64,000 bases of DNA. Source: Persicaria tinctoria. Lineage: Eukaryota; Streptophyta; Magnoliopsida; Caryophyllales; Polygonaceae. Each line of letters opens with the position of its first letter. Position 1 is the stretch's first letter. The notes under the pieces were generated by a model, which saw nothing but the letters and a program-made list of their open reading frames with translations, was not told the origin of the DNA and searched no databases. The translations under genes and the position numbers were made by a program. The DNA is taken from positions 17,921,314 through 17,985,313 of the forward strand of contig JBANSL010000003.1 of the NCBI GenBank assembly GCA_037127255.1. The letters are read 5' to 3'. Shown piece after piece: positions 1-11,600 of the stretch.

Positions 1-1171
1 ACATGTTCCAGCCGCCTGGTTTTCCCGACAGGACCAAACCAGGCCATGTTTGTCTCTTGTAGAAGTCTCTGTATGGCCTTAAACAGGCACCTCGGGCGTG
101 GTATCTTCACTTTTCTACTTACCTGCACATGCTTGGCTTCGTCAGTAGTAAGATCGACTCCTCCTTGTTTGTCTTTCGCCGAGGTAATCGGATTGCTTAT
201 TTGTTGTTATATGTCGATGATATCATCTTTACTGTATCTTCAGAGACTCTTTGGGCTACAATTATTACTCAACTCAACAAGGAGTTTGCTATGTCTGATC
301 TCGGGCCTCTCAGCTTCTTTTTGGGAGTCTCTACATCTCGATCTGCATCTTGTTTCTCTCACGGGAGAAATATGTCAAGGAGATTATTGCCAAGGCTAAC
401 ATGGCTAGTTGTAAGCCTGTTGCAATGATTGTTGAGACCACCGCTAAACTGGCCCAAGCTATGGGTCTGCATGTGTCTGATCCGACTTTGTACCACAACC
501 TTGTTGGTGCTTTACAATACTTGACATTTACTCGTCCTGATATTAGCTATGTCGTTCAGTAAGTCTGTCTATTTATGCATGACCCCAGAGAGTCTCACTT
601 TGCTTCTCTTAAGCGCATTATTAGGTATGTTCAGGGTACTACTTCTCTTGGCATCACTATTACCCCATCAGCTTCACCTCTCTCCATGGTTGCTTACACG
701 GATGCTAATTGGGCTGGTTGTCCGGACCCCAGACGGTCTACGTCAGGATATTGTGTGTTCCTCAACGACTCCCTAGTCTCTTGGTCTTTTAAGCGCCAAC
801 ATGTGGTTTCTCGCTCTAGTGTTGAAGCGGAATATCGTGGTGTTGCCAATGTTGTCGCTGAGTGTGTCTGGCTTCGCAACCTATTGCTTGAGCTCCACTC
901 TCCATTCAGTCAAGCATTTGTTGTGTATACAGACAATGTCAGCACTACTTACCTTGCTCACAACCCGGTTCACCATCAGAGAACCAAACATGTGGAGATT
1001 GACATCCACTTTGTTCGTGAGAAGGTAGCTATGAGACATGTGAGTTTCCTACATGTCCCCTCCCCGTACCAGTATGCAGACATCTTCACAAAGGGATTGC
1101 CTTGCCATTTATTTCTTGATTTTAGATCCAATCTCACTACTCGCTACCCTCCTGTTTCGACTGAGGGGGTA
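1..1171 (+). pseudogene. Ty1/copia pol, 3' part (RT and RNase H), decayed
   Basis: This is the downstream end of a copia polyprotein that entered from the left of the window. Reading starts inside reverse transcriptase: the LYGLKQAPRAW motif lies near 73-105 and YVDD near 210-222. RNase H follows at 575-1171 with YTDANWAG, an EAEYR motif and YTDN as active-site segments, then the ADIFTKGLP end motif. Lesions are visible: an in-frame TAG near 58, a frameshift near 345 and a TAA near 560 that separates RT from RNase H. A purine tract (CTGAGGGGG, about 1161-1169) precedes the LTR. The protein is closely similar to the copia element at 27-30 kb, so both belong to one lineage. It cannot make a working enzyme. 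Confidence 0.92.
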
Positions 1172-1294
1172 TGTTAGATAGAATATATGTATGGGCCCAA
1201 TTACCCATTTATAATTAGGGTTAATTATCTTGTACTCTTATATATATTTTAATGATAGCGAAGGCAATCCCAACGGGGATTATTCACTCTGACA
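1172..1294 (+). repeat. 3' LTR of the copia element (short, about 123 bp)
   Basis: The repeat starts with TGTTAGATAG directly after the polypurine tract and plausibly ends at ...CTCTGACA. The layout (TATA-like stretch, then an AATCCC.ACGGGGATT segment) resembles the 138-bp LTRs at 26.5 and 30.2 kb. The right boundary is inferred from that alignment; the 5' LTR lies outside the window. Confidence 0.6.
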
Positions 1295-1748
1295 ATATAT
1301 TCGAATTCCAGATGAATCAAAAAAAAAGATTTGAATTCCACGACAAGGAAGACCATGAATGTGGGAGTTGTACGAGAGGTGGCAAAGCTACCACGCGGTC
1401 TCACGAGACCACATGGAGTGAAGGAGAAGCACAGGTTCAGTCTCTTTTTCTTTTGTTTTTTTTTCTTTCTTTTTTTTATGACGAGGAACCCACTTTGACG
1501 GTAAACCCCGCCTGAGCTTGTGATCCAACTGATAAGAGCCAGGATCATGTTTTGTTTCAAGTACAGAGTTCGAAATTATCTAATTTGGATGCCCATCGTC
1601 ATTGGTTTTATAGAGATGTAATAATATGAGGCAGACATAAAGTCAATGGGATTTTTCTTTTAGATGCAAAAGAGATCAGATTCAACCTCTAAATACAAGA
1701 TCGAAAGCTGGGATTAAAACATCGTACAAGAAAAATGGAAGAGAGTAC
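1295..1748. other. No gene recognised
   Basis: The stretch between the copia LTR and the broken exon holds T-rich and A-rich tracts and no convincing coding sequence. It may be the remainder of the intron that followed the exon at 1749-1976. Confidence 0.5.
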
Positions 1749-1976
1749 CTGGGTTCGAAAGGTATTTGACACTGGTCGGTAGTGCCTTTGGAGCAAAAGC
1801 CGACGCAATTTTTTTCTTGACCATTGTTGGAATCTTGTAGCCAACAGAAGGATAGAGGAGGAGCTCTAAGCTCTGAGATCTTCATCTGTTTCTTGAATCT
1901 GGGCACTTGTCTCAAGAGCGAAACGAAGAGGAGGAGGAGCAGGCCCGTCCATGGCCTCGTCGTCCAAAACACCCAT
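1749..1976 (-). pseudogene. Broken exon of an unidentified gene
   Basis: On the minus strand a 3' splice site (CACCTTTCAG) lies right before ATG, followed by an acidic reading frame beginning MGVLDDEAMDG and rich in Asp and Glu. The frame breaks near 1865-1875, where a two-base insertion makes a TAG. Shifting frame there restores an open stretch containing VGYKIPTMVKKKIASAF that runs to a clean donor site (CCAG then GTACTC). A 5'UTR-like first exon may sit near 2040-2200. I do not recognise the family. The copia insertion lies on the downstream side, so the rest of the gene is missing from view. It could instead be an intact gene with an alternative splice site that skips the TAG. Confidence 0.35.
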
Positions 1977-2666
1977 CTGAAAGGTGACACCCTAGCCCCC
2001 CGTCAATCGGTACTGAAGGCCCCGTGAAGTAGAATCATCAAACCTAAAGGTTTGCCATCTCTTTCCAGGGTAGATAGTAGCTAGAAATTTTATGGAGAGG
2101 AGAAGCGATCTTGCAATTTGGGGCTGGATCTCCTTAGTCGATGGCGGCGTTTGGGAGCTAGGGTTCCGATTTGGGGAGTTTCTCTCTCAAAAAATGGGAA
2201 ATCTCATATCTGATTTAGGAGAAATATTTTTAATTAGTTTTCCTTTTATTTTTCGACATTAAATAAGTAGAACAATAATAGCATTGATTAAGGAATGAAG
2301 GGTGTAGATTAAAAGTTTCCATTGGAAGGGAGTTTCTATGGGAAGGATTGTTTTCATAGGAAGGGAGTTTCTATGGGAATGGTTGTTTTCACTTGAACAA
2401 TAATAGCGAAGGAAGGGTCAAACTCAAGCATCACAATTCAAACCGCCAGTTGTAGCAAGGAAGCATTTGAAGCGTGAGAAATCTCACTAAGAAGCTCTGT
2501 TTTGTGCAGCAACAGGACAACTCCATTTCGTTCAGCAACAGTAGTCCCCCATTATTTTATTTTATTAAAAGAGGGGTAGTTTGGGGTTTAACAAAAAATT
2601 ATGGGCACTTACTTAATTACCCTTCTAAAATGTACATTTAGCTAATTAGACTTTCTAAATGGACAT
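1977..2666. other. Probable 5' flank of the minus-strand exon, otherwise empty
   Basis: Contains a 5'UTR-like segment on the minus strand (about 2040-2200) and, at 2330-2390, a short direct repeat of a motif GGAAGGGAGTTTCTATGGGA. No coding sequence is supported. Confidence 0.35.
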
Positions 2667-3432
2667 TTGACCAAACTTTTCCCTCTCCGACGCCCGAGTT
2701 TTGGGATTGCTCATTCCACTCCCGTCCTCGTCGCGCCGTTGGCGACCACCTTCTTCCTCCTATCTTTCAACGTCCACCCCGCCTGCTCGCCGCTGGATTC
2801 ATCTTCCGGAGCCCCTATTCCTCTTCGGTCATGCTGTTTGGTGGTGTTGGTTTCAATCCCTAGGCTTTTCAGCTCCTTGGTTTTCCCAAGTCCGACCCTC
2901 ATCCCTTGTCTCTGGCTTTTGTTGTTGTTTGGAGCATCTTCATCTTCTTTTGGCCTTAGCCACCACAAACCACCACTCCATCTCCTTGTTCTCCGACGTC
3001 TTGGTCCTAGTACGTCCTCCGCCACCGTGCTCTCTTGTGCCGTTGCGAGGGTCGCCATCTCCTTCCTCCCCGAACCTCAAAATTGTTCACTTGGTCGGCC
3101 TTCTTGCCGACCCTGGACATTCTGCCACTCTTGCTCGAGAGCAGTTCCCATCTGATGCCACCCAATTTCATCCTCCCCTTCTTCTCTAGTATCAATTTCC
3201 GGCCAGTGGTTCATTATCTAAAGTCGTTTCTTACGGGTTGTGGTGTTGGGCCTACCTTCTCCTCCACTTTCTCGCAGCCGCCGATTAGCCTCGTTGGCCT
3301 TACTTGGCGTGCAAGGGTGGCACATTGCCTTGCTCGCTACGGTCTTGGGGCTGTAGGATTGGACTTGTTGCTTGGCGTGCAAGGGTGTCTTCTAGCTTGC
3401 ACGCCAAGCTTAGTTGACAACCAAAAAAAAAA
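2667..3432 (+). repeat. Pyrimidine-rich block ending in an A tract, possible retroposed sequence
   Basis: The block is C/T-rich on the plus strand, keeps several overlapping ORFs open only because of its composition, and ends in an A tract of 11-12 bases at about 3422-3433. A motif CTTGGCGTGCAAGGGTG occurs twice (3305-3320 and 3373-3389). The A tail suggests a retroposed copy, perhaps a LINE 5' segment, but I see neither a protein motif nor a clear target-site duplication. Confidence 0.3.
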
Positions 3433-4448
3433 AATTATATATATTTTTTATATATAAACCGATAAAAGCTCGAAAGAGCCTGACTAAATCCAAAAAAGGC
3501 TTGACTGAATTCCGTATAGGCTTGACTAAATTCTGATTGGTTAAATCTTTTGGCGTTTTTGCACAAGCAGTGTGTGACTCTTATTTCAGCGTTTTTTGGA
3601 GGTCTTCTGCTTGGTTGCGGACGTGAAGTTTGGAGTCGACACTGGGTGGGATCGAGGGGTGCGCTCAGGCCTCAGGGTGACTCTGTATCTGGGAAAGACC
3701 TTCATTGGAGTTTCGTTTTCACTTCCCACATGAGATAGATTCTTGTTGTATCGCCGCGGTACTACTATTTTGGTGGTGCTTGACTTCGTTCTTCGTCGAC
3801 ATCCGCAACTATGGGGAAGAGTTCTTCTTAGATCGTTCTTATTGTAGAGTTGTTTTTGCTCGTTTCTTAGCATCGCTTTCTTTTGTTATTATATGTTTAG
3901 GCGATTTACGTTTGTCGATTCGTCAGTCTCTCGAGAATCGGACTTTCCTGATCTCGAATTCTTACTCGATCAATAACAAAAATCGCAACACATTAATAAG
4001 ATGTTATACAGTATACACATCGATTTTGGTGTATATATATAAAAGAGTTTGTTAATCATCTACTACTTTCCAACCAAAGACCAGAGAAAGAGAAAGAGAA
4101 ATGATGAAATTAAAAGTATTTAAAAAAAAAAAGGGGAAGAAGACAACTCTTTTGCTTTCTTTAATGGCTTATTTTACTAATTGCATAGTAAGTAGCAAAG
4201 ATAGCTTCTTGTGCGTTTTTTTGCATACAACAAACGAGGCACATCTCACTGTCTCTCTCACAACGAACACATTACAAAACCCACTTTTGACAGCTTTTTG
4301 TGCGTTTTGTGCGTTTTGCAATTTGCAATTTACATTCCGTTTTCCTCTTTCCAGTCAAAGTTTTGTCATTGGCTTACCCCACTTGCCGTTTTGCAATTTA
4401 GAGAGTGCTAGCTTCTCGACCAATTCATTACCAACAGCAATACTTCAT
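3433..4448. promoter_or_regulatory. Non-coding; upstream flank of the At3g17950-like gene
   Basis: AT-rich sequence with short ORFs that do not resemble proteins. The last few hundred bases are pyrimidine-rich and would be the promoter and leader of the gene that starts at 4449. Confidence 0.3.
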
Positions 4449-5518
4449 ATGGCTCGCCAGGTGTTTGTTAAATTGCCTCTTCCAACCTCATGAGTTTTCA
4501 CTCATAAATGTGAAAAGTTTTCATCTTTACTTAAACATTGAGGGTTTTGAGTTTGTGATGTTGTGTTGCTTCTTGTTTGATGGATAAATTGTTTTGATTT
4601 GATTGTTGCAGGAAGAGGGTTGGCCTCTTGGTTTGCAGCTTCTGAATGTGAGAGTTGGATTGGGAGGAAGAGCAAGAGATTGCTATGAGTCCATTTCTTT
4701 TAACACTGCACTTACTAGTTCGTCGACTTCCTCCACGGATTCATCTTCAGATTTAGACTCAGAGGTGAGTGAAAGTAGAATGTATTTGGAATGATCCTGA
4801 GGAAACCTGTTTGTTTTGGTTGGTAGAACTCCTTAATTCTCTCATAATTTCTGTGTTCCTAAACTTTCTATACATTATGGTAAACAAAATCCAGGGATGC
4901 ATACGTAATTTAGAGGCCATTTGCTTTGAATTAGTACAAGTTTTGGTATGGAATTCGCATATTAAGGTAGAGAGGGAGGATAGTTAGGGACTTAGCTAGG
5001 GTGTATGTAACTCAAACTCGATTCCAAGGATAGTTATCGGGTTCGTTCGTTCTGATATCCATTGCAACTGATAGATTAGCTATATACCAAACATACTGCC
5101 TATTTTGACTGTAAGAAAGGAATAGTTCATATTTGCAAAATCTGACACATAATGTCTAACTGGATTTGTATGTGTTTTTCAGTCCACAGGTTCCTTCTTC
5201 CATGACAGAAGCATCACACTCGGAAGCTTAATTGGAGCTGCGCGGCATGCAAGGCTACTTGATCTCTCAAGACACTCGATGAGGGGAAGAATAAGGGCAG
5301 GAGATCAGCCTATAAAACGCAAGAAACCCTGCAAGTCTAAAGCTTGGTTTTGCTCCTTCATTTGTTTAAAGGACAGCACAGATGTTAAGAGCCCTGAAAA
5401 TCCTCCTTCTCTTGGGCAATTCCTTGTTGTCGAGAGACGATCTTCTACAAATACCGGCAACTTGTATGGAAGAACCCTAATCCGGACGGATAGGTAGTGC
5501 CGAATGAGATGTCTTTTG
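4449..5518 (+). pseudogene. At3g17950-like plant-specific protein, 3' end disrupted
   Basis: Three exons fit. Exon 1 (4449-4460) encodes only MARQ and ends CAG before GTGTTTG. Exon 2 (4612-4764) encodes EEGWPLGL and a Ser-rich run ending SSSDLDSE. Exon 3 starts at 5183 with STGSFFHDRSITLGSLIG, the hallmark of this plant-only family of unknown function, and continues through a Lys-rich stretch to PPSLGQFLVVERR. Exons 1 and 2 are 12 and 153 nt, so phase is kept. The frame stops at 5495-5497, early compared with the paralogue at 20.3 kb, because a base was lost near 5475. Twenty-one bases later an 11.6-kb retrotransposon is inserted; the old 3' end resumes at 17137. It may still give a shortened protein, but the conserved C-terminus is lost. 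Confidence 0.8.
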
Positions 5519-8500
5519 TGTAACGGCCCAGAATTATGATTTCCGGGTTACGTTTAAAGGGATGAAAACCCTTGTTCGGATCTTGCAATCCAGGTACGGG
5601 TCGAGGTTTCAAACTCATTTCAAAGGTCAGTAATAAAGAGGGATTTCAAACCCTAAAGTATCGTAGGGCCGTTGGGTACCCTTAAGCTGTCCTAAGACTA
5701 TGTCGCGGAAACCATTTCAAACGGAAGTAAGCGGAAGTAAAGTACAGATACAAGTGCCACGGCGGAGCCGGGTCAAAACGGAGTCAAAAGTATAAATCCA
5801 AAACAATATAATCAGAGTCTGGTGAAGTTTATAACTCCAGCGCTCACTCTCCGCCGACAAAATGACCCGCGCAATAAGCAAACAGCACCGATAGGATGAA
5901 CATAAGTAATTCCTAAAAAAATTGATTTGGAGCGGGATCAGATCGATGCCCACTTAACTCTGCATCCCAACCATAGGCACACATATACGCTATACCTAAT
6001 AAAGATGCTCTAATGCAGTACGAAATTCAAACACACTAGCATGCTCCTAGTTCATAATAATGTGCAGAAATACTGTAAAGGGCCCAAGACAATGCCAAGT
6101 GGCATATCCCTCTCCTACCTCCACCCCTTCCGACAGGCGGAGACTGGCCAGCTCGTGAATGCATTCATTCATAATAGGGCGGCACGCATGCCTAACCCGC
6201 TCCACAATAAAGCCCGCGGGCATATCATAATATAAGGAAGTACTCGATTGACTCAGGGTACCCGATGAGGCTGGGCTACCCTATGACCCTAGCAAAGACT
6301 CTAGGACTATCACAGATAACGGCCGTTCTGTTTACATACGCACAGAGAAATAGAATGCTCAACGATCGATGCAACCTAGCATGGTACTACATGGCATGCT
6401 GATCATGAATGCAAGCACCTAGTATATCATGCACCTAAAGCAGGGAATAGCTCTATTCAATCTGAGTAAGCTCCGAAGAGACTTACCTGGAGATGCAGAA
6501 CAGCAAGATAACATAAGCAAGGGCCCAGTACAAGTCCAAAGCAATCCAAAAGCAATACACATCTATCATCAAGCCATTCCCATAAGCTATCGGTTCGTCA
6601 TTCATACACACAATCTCCAAGTTCTCAACATGTTCAAAACCAACCGATAGTAAAACCATTTTACAAAACCTTTCCGATACGATCAATAAAAATCATTCTT
6701 CCAATCATACCCATCGATAAATTAATCTGATCAACTATATTTCCAAACTCTCTTCTCAACACCAACCTCATTAAAACAAGTCAAAGAATCCCGACATTAA
6801 CATTTAACCCTTAAAACCAATCTCTCAAAATCATGTTATAGAATTAATTCCGGCATGTTTATTTTCAAACTCATAATATATAAATAAATTCTGACATTAA
6901 ATCACCCGAACAATTCTATTTTCACAACCCATATATATATATATCAAATCCCATAATTCATTTCAAAATTTCCAAAATCACAAATTAAACCATCGCTAAA
7001 TACACATTTCAAATAATGTCTCCTTTAAACCATTTTATCATAATAATAATTTCAGAAATATATATTTATCATAACTCACAATAACATCTAATAATAATAT
7101 TCTATGTTATATTCCATCTATTTAATATTTATATAATATATATATAGGTAAACCTTAATTTATAACACAAATTCTATCTTACTCTTATTCTGAAAATAAG
7201 GCTTTAAGAATAGGCCCATTTCTTAATTTATAAAATCTTCCCCAAAATCAGCCCAAAATCGAAATAGGCCCAAGTCTCAATCAGATTTTGCAAACCCTAA
7301 ATCCAAACCGGTTTTGTGGGAAAAGGAGGCCGAACCGGCCGGTTCACCAAAAAGAAAAAGAGAGACCCGGTTCAATTGAACCCTCCTCCCCAAATCAATG
7401 GACAGAGAAATTTCTGACGGAAACAGACGGGAGAAGGAGGCGGGAGCTTCTCGCCGGCGACGGTGCCCAGCTCCGACCACGAAGACGGCACCCACACACA
7501 CACACAAACGGGAATGAAAAGGAGGAGGAAGGAAGGAGGAAGAAGCTCACCGAGGGCGCTCGAAAACGTCGCCGGAAAGAGCTCGCCGGAGTTCGATTGG
7601 TGCTCGGTTTGGCTCGTCGGAGGCGGGATTCAACGATTCTAGGCCTAGGACAGAAAGAAAAGGTGTAAAGGTGGGTGCTTTACAGGATTTCGAAGCAAAG
7701 GAAGAAGAAGGGGAGCCATACCGGGCCTTATGCGCGACAACAGGGGGGAGAGGAGGTCCATGGCGGCTCCTGGGCGGCGCTGGGCTGCGCCTGGGCGGTT
7801 TCAGGGCATCTTCGGATGTTGTGGAAGTGTCGGAGATGGATCGATCACCGGATTTGCAGCTCGAATTGAGAAAGGCAGAGGAATGTGGAAGGAGAGGAGG
7901 AGGAATAGGGCTCGGCGGCGGCTCCGGGGGCTCCTGCTGATGGCTCGATCTCGCACTCCGCCTTCAGAGGGAGGTGTCGGGGCTGCTGGCGGCTGACTGG
8001 CTCGTGACAGAAACGGAGGGAGAGTAAGGAGGAGCGGCGGTGGTGTTCCTTGGAGATCCGAACATGGCAATGGAAAATGTGGACTTTGGGGCTACTGGCA
8101 ACTGGGGGAAATGAGCAGTGTTTTGTGGTTTGTGAAAGGGGGTTTATGAAAACAAATGAAATTAAAAAGGGGAGGTATGCTTCAGATTTCAACAGTTGTC
8201 TTTGGTCAAATTTACAGGTGGTGTGTTGTTTGTTTTTCCAAAAGGAGGGGAATAGAGAAAAGAGAAAAGGAAAGGGGAGGATAAGATTTAACCCAAATGG
8301 AGGGAGATGAGTTGGATCAATTGTAGAGATCTAGGTAAGGATTGGCGATATGAGACGGAAAGAATTTTCGAATCCCGATGTGAAAGACGGATTCAATCGT
8401 TAACGTTAAAAAAAAAATTGGGCCGGAATCCGCTTGAAAAATTTTAAAATACGATTTTTAAGGTGAAGATGGGGGATTTTCAAATACCCGATTATTATTA

Positions 8501-8603
8501 TTATTATTTTTTTTTTTTTATTTTTTTAATTTTTTTTTTTCCGACTTAAATCCATTTTATATTATTTGTTGAAATTTATTATTTAAAAATCCAGGCCTTT
8601 ACA
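5519..8603 (-). repeat. LTR (3' LTR in element orientation)
   Basis: Starts TGTAACGGCC and ends GCCTTTACA on the plus strand. It aligns end to end with 14052-17131; by eye I count roughly 25-30 substitutions, a 9-bp indel near 7770 and a few slippage indels in T and CA runs. ORFs of 60-126 codons appear in both LTR copies only because the copies are duplicates, and none resembles a protein. A CA microsatellite lies at 7494-7506. Confidence 0.93.
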
Positions 8604-11600
8604 TCATCCACCTCTAAAAACAAGTCTCGTCCCCGAGACTAAAACCAAAATAAAGTAGGGGATGAAGTTTGAAATTAATGAGTCCTAGGACCATGTCCAA
8701 GAATCTTGTAATCATCTCGGTTGCGTCTTCCGGAATTCTCACAACATTCTAGTCACGGTCGTGACATCTCCAATTGGCCTTGACAAGTATGCGATAAGCG
8801 CCCCTATCACATCCCCGCTTCGACTTTTCGGAAGTAGCACAACTCGATCTCTACAATATCATCACTAGGTCTTAGCAAACACCCTATAGGCGCCCCCATA
8901 AAGTGCTTGTATCCACTTCGTGAAGTATCATAGAGTTGCCCGGATTTGACAATTGAAAAAGATTGGCCTCAAAATTGTTGAAACTCTCGGTAATGTTTAT
9001 TCCTTACAAATCAAATCTAATCCTTTTCAAAATCGTTCGACTCTTCAAATCCAACGTTTAATCACGCAACTTTACACCAAAACCAGTCAAATCATTTCAA
9101 ATCAAGATTTCGTCAAAATCTTCCAAAACCAAATCAGTTTCTCGCATATCAATCAATCAAATTCAGAAGTTCGGAGGTGGAATCATCCACCTCTAAGGGC
9201 TAATCCCATATCCTCTTCCTAGTTTCCAGAATCAAAACAAGCTATCAGTCTCAATTCAAGCAAGCTTCACAAGCCATAAGAAATGCATAACCAAATAACC
9301 AACCAATCTCCAATCAGTACATCATATGACAAGTCTCAAACATATGCCAACACAGTGTCACCAGGTCACATCAACGTCTCTACATCCTACCATGGATCAT
9401 AAAAGGTATCTCACTATCGCATATCAACACCGCAATCATAGTAGGGTCAGTCACAACAAGGGGTCTCATTTAACTCACAATTCACATTATCACCCTATCC
9501 AATTTCTATCCAGCATTGTCATAACAGATTTATCACATCAACATTTGTATTTGCAAGGTTAGCCACATCGGAATGTCATCATAAGTCAATGAAACAAAAC
9601 TAGTTATAACCACATCAATACAACAAGGTCATGCTAGTAAGATTTAACAAAAAGGGAAGATCAAGCAGTATATCAACATCAAAATGTCCACATGCTCTCC
9701 AGATATCATCTCAACTCGTCACAACACCATATAACGATCATTTAGTCATTAGGCAGACATACACTATTACCTCATATATATACGAGTCATATTTATGCTC
9801 TGAGTCATATTCATCATTTAATATATTCATAATCATGCCTACCGACCATATAATATAATACCATGCTTACTACTTCATAATAAGACACCATGCTTCCACA
9901 TAATAACACATCATGATCTCATATACTATCATATCACAACACATTCTATCACGCTTCTAAAAAGACATAATAGAATAGCAATGCATCAGTATATCATGGT
10001 AACGCCTGTCACTACCAACAAGATTTCAGTATTGCATATCAATCGTGTAGTATCATTTCATATCTGGTTTTATCATGGTCGTTAGCTAACATCATGCCAA
10101 CAGATATAGATAAATCACATAATCAAGAAAATCCTCACAGCACACCAGTCAAAATAAAACACAATCTCCACTCGCCCATCTCCACTCTCAAACCAAGACT
10201 AATGATCTTCTAGACTCGCCACATCAACTCAAACAAAATTTCCCCAAAGAAATCACAATTCATTCTGATACTCCAATCTCGCCCCTCATTCCCCCAAGCA
10301 CTACCTCGCACCATCCACCTCTAAGAATCCAACTCCAATGTCTAACATCACACTCGAGCACCCTATCATACTATATCATCAATTCTCTTAAGGTCATTTC
10401 TTACACTTTCCACACTTCCCAAGATATCACCAGCATCATGCCTTGCAAAATTCCTAAAGTCTCAGTCTTACCTAACCAACATCTCTCTCTTGCGACTTAT
10501 CTTATAACATCCCCGATCATCCTAACCACTCAAGCTCTTTCACCACTCTTCTACCATGCTACCAACGACCTCACCCACAGGTTTAAGGAAGAAGCAATAA
10601 TTAAAATCATCAAACACAAGGTCTACATCATGTCAACTAGCATTTATAACATAACATCATGGGTTCAACAAGTCTCAATTTATCATCATGCTCAATAATC
10701 ATTGCAAACATCATATATGAACATACTGAATTCAAGCTAACATGTTGCCCTATAACCTTATCAGATACAACTCAGGTCTCTTAACATATGTAGTTCACAT
10801 TTTACAGTCAAAGGAATTCAATCATGCTTAGCAACTTAGAGTAGCAACACGTCCCGACATCATGGTACATTAGATCCATAAGGCATCACATCATATCATC
10901 ATAGACAACAGGCAATCAGGCAATAGTCATCATCAAGTCAGCACATCAACACATAAACGTCACCATCAAGCATTGCAACATGGTTATCAACATATTCAGA
11001 AAAGTTAGCAATTCAAACGGAGGACACTCCCGCCTGCAAGTCATATCGTACTCGATAGTCGCAATCCTCAAAACATAATTGTCCCACCAACACCGTCGAT
11101 CACGAGGCTTGTGGGTTATGGGCCCACGCTTCCGCCACACAGCTCTATCGTTATGCAACTTCCTTTCTCTTCCAAGCAGTCGCTCACCAAATATCGCAGG
11201 GGAGTCTAAGTTAGCAGAGATAGGGGAGTGACAAGGACGGCAACCCAATGTTCACTTCGGAACCAACATAGACCAAGGCTAAAGAACGACAAGACTAGAG
11301 ACAAGACTTTGACCCGAGAATGACAACGATTGCCCCTATGAAAATCTATGAGGTTACAATTTGTGACAAGTAGCAAGGGTTCGTCTTAATCAATCAACCA
11401 TATCAACCCACACTAACATGTACCTATCTTGAACATCAACGACATACATGTTCATTTCAAAAAGACATACTCATGTGCTACACGGATGCATGCGAGACAA
11501 GATAGTAGTCTATCATCCCATAAAAGCAGATAAGCCTAGCAACTTAAGCAAGATATGCAGGATTAAATAGGCATCACAATTATCACATATGAACAATGCA

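Noticed and set aside
2667..3189. Two overlapping 162-codon ORFs
   Set aside because: They stay open because of C/T-rich composition. There is no domain, and composition is the same in all frames.
7277..8310. Many ORFs of 60-126 codons, present again at 15812-16838
   Set aside because: The repetition is due to the two LTRs, not to protein conservation. The frames overlap on both strands and match no domain.
10946..11248. 100-codon minus-strand ORF in the LARD interior as a possible gag remnant
   Set aside because: No capsid or zinc-knuckle pattern could be seen, and the frame is isolated.
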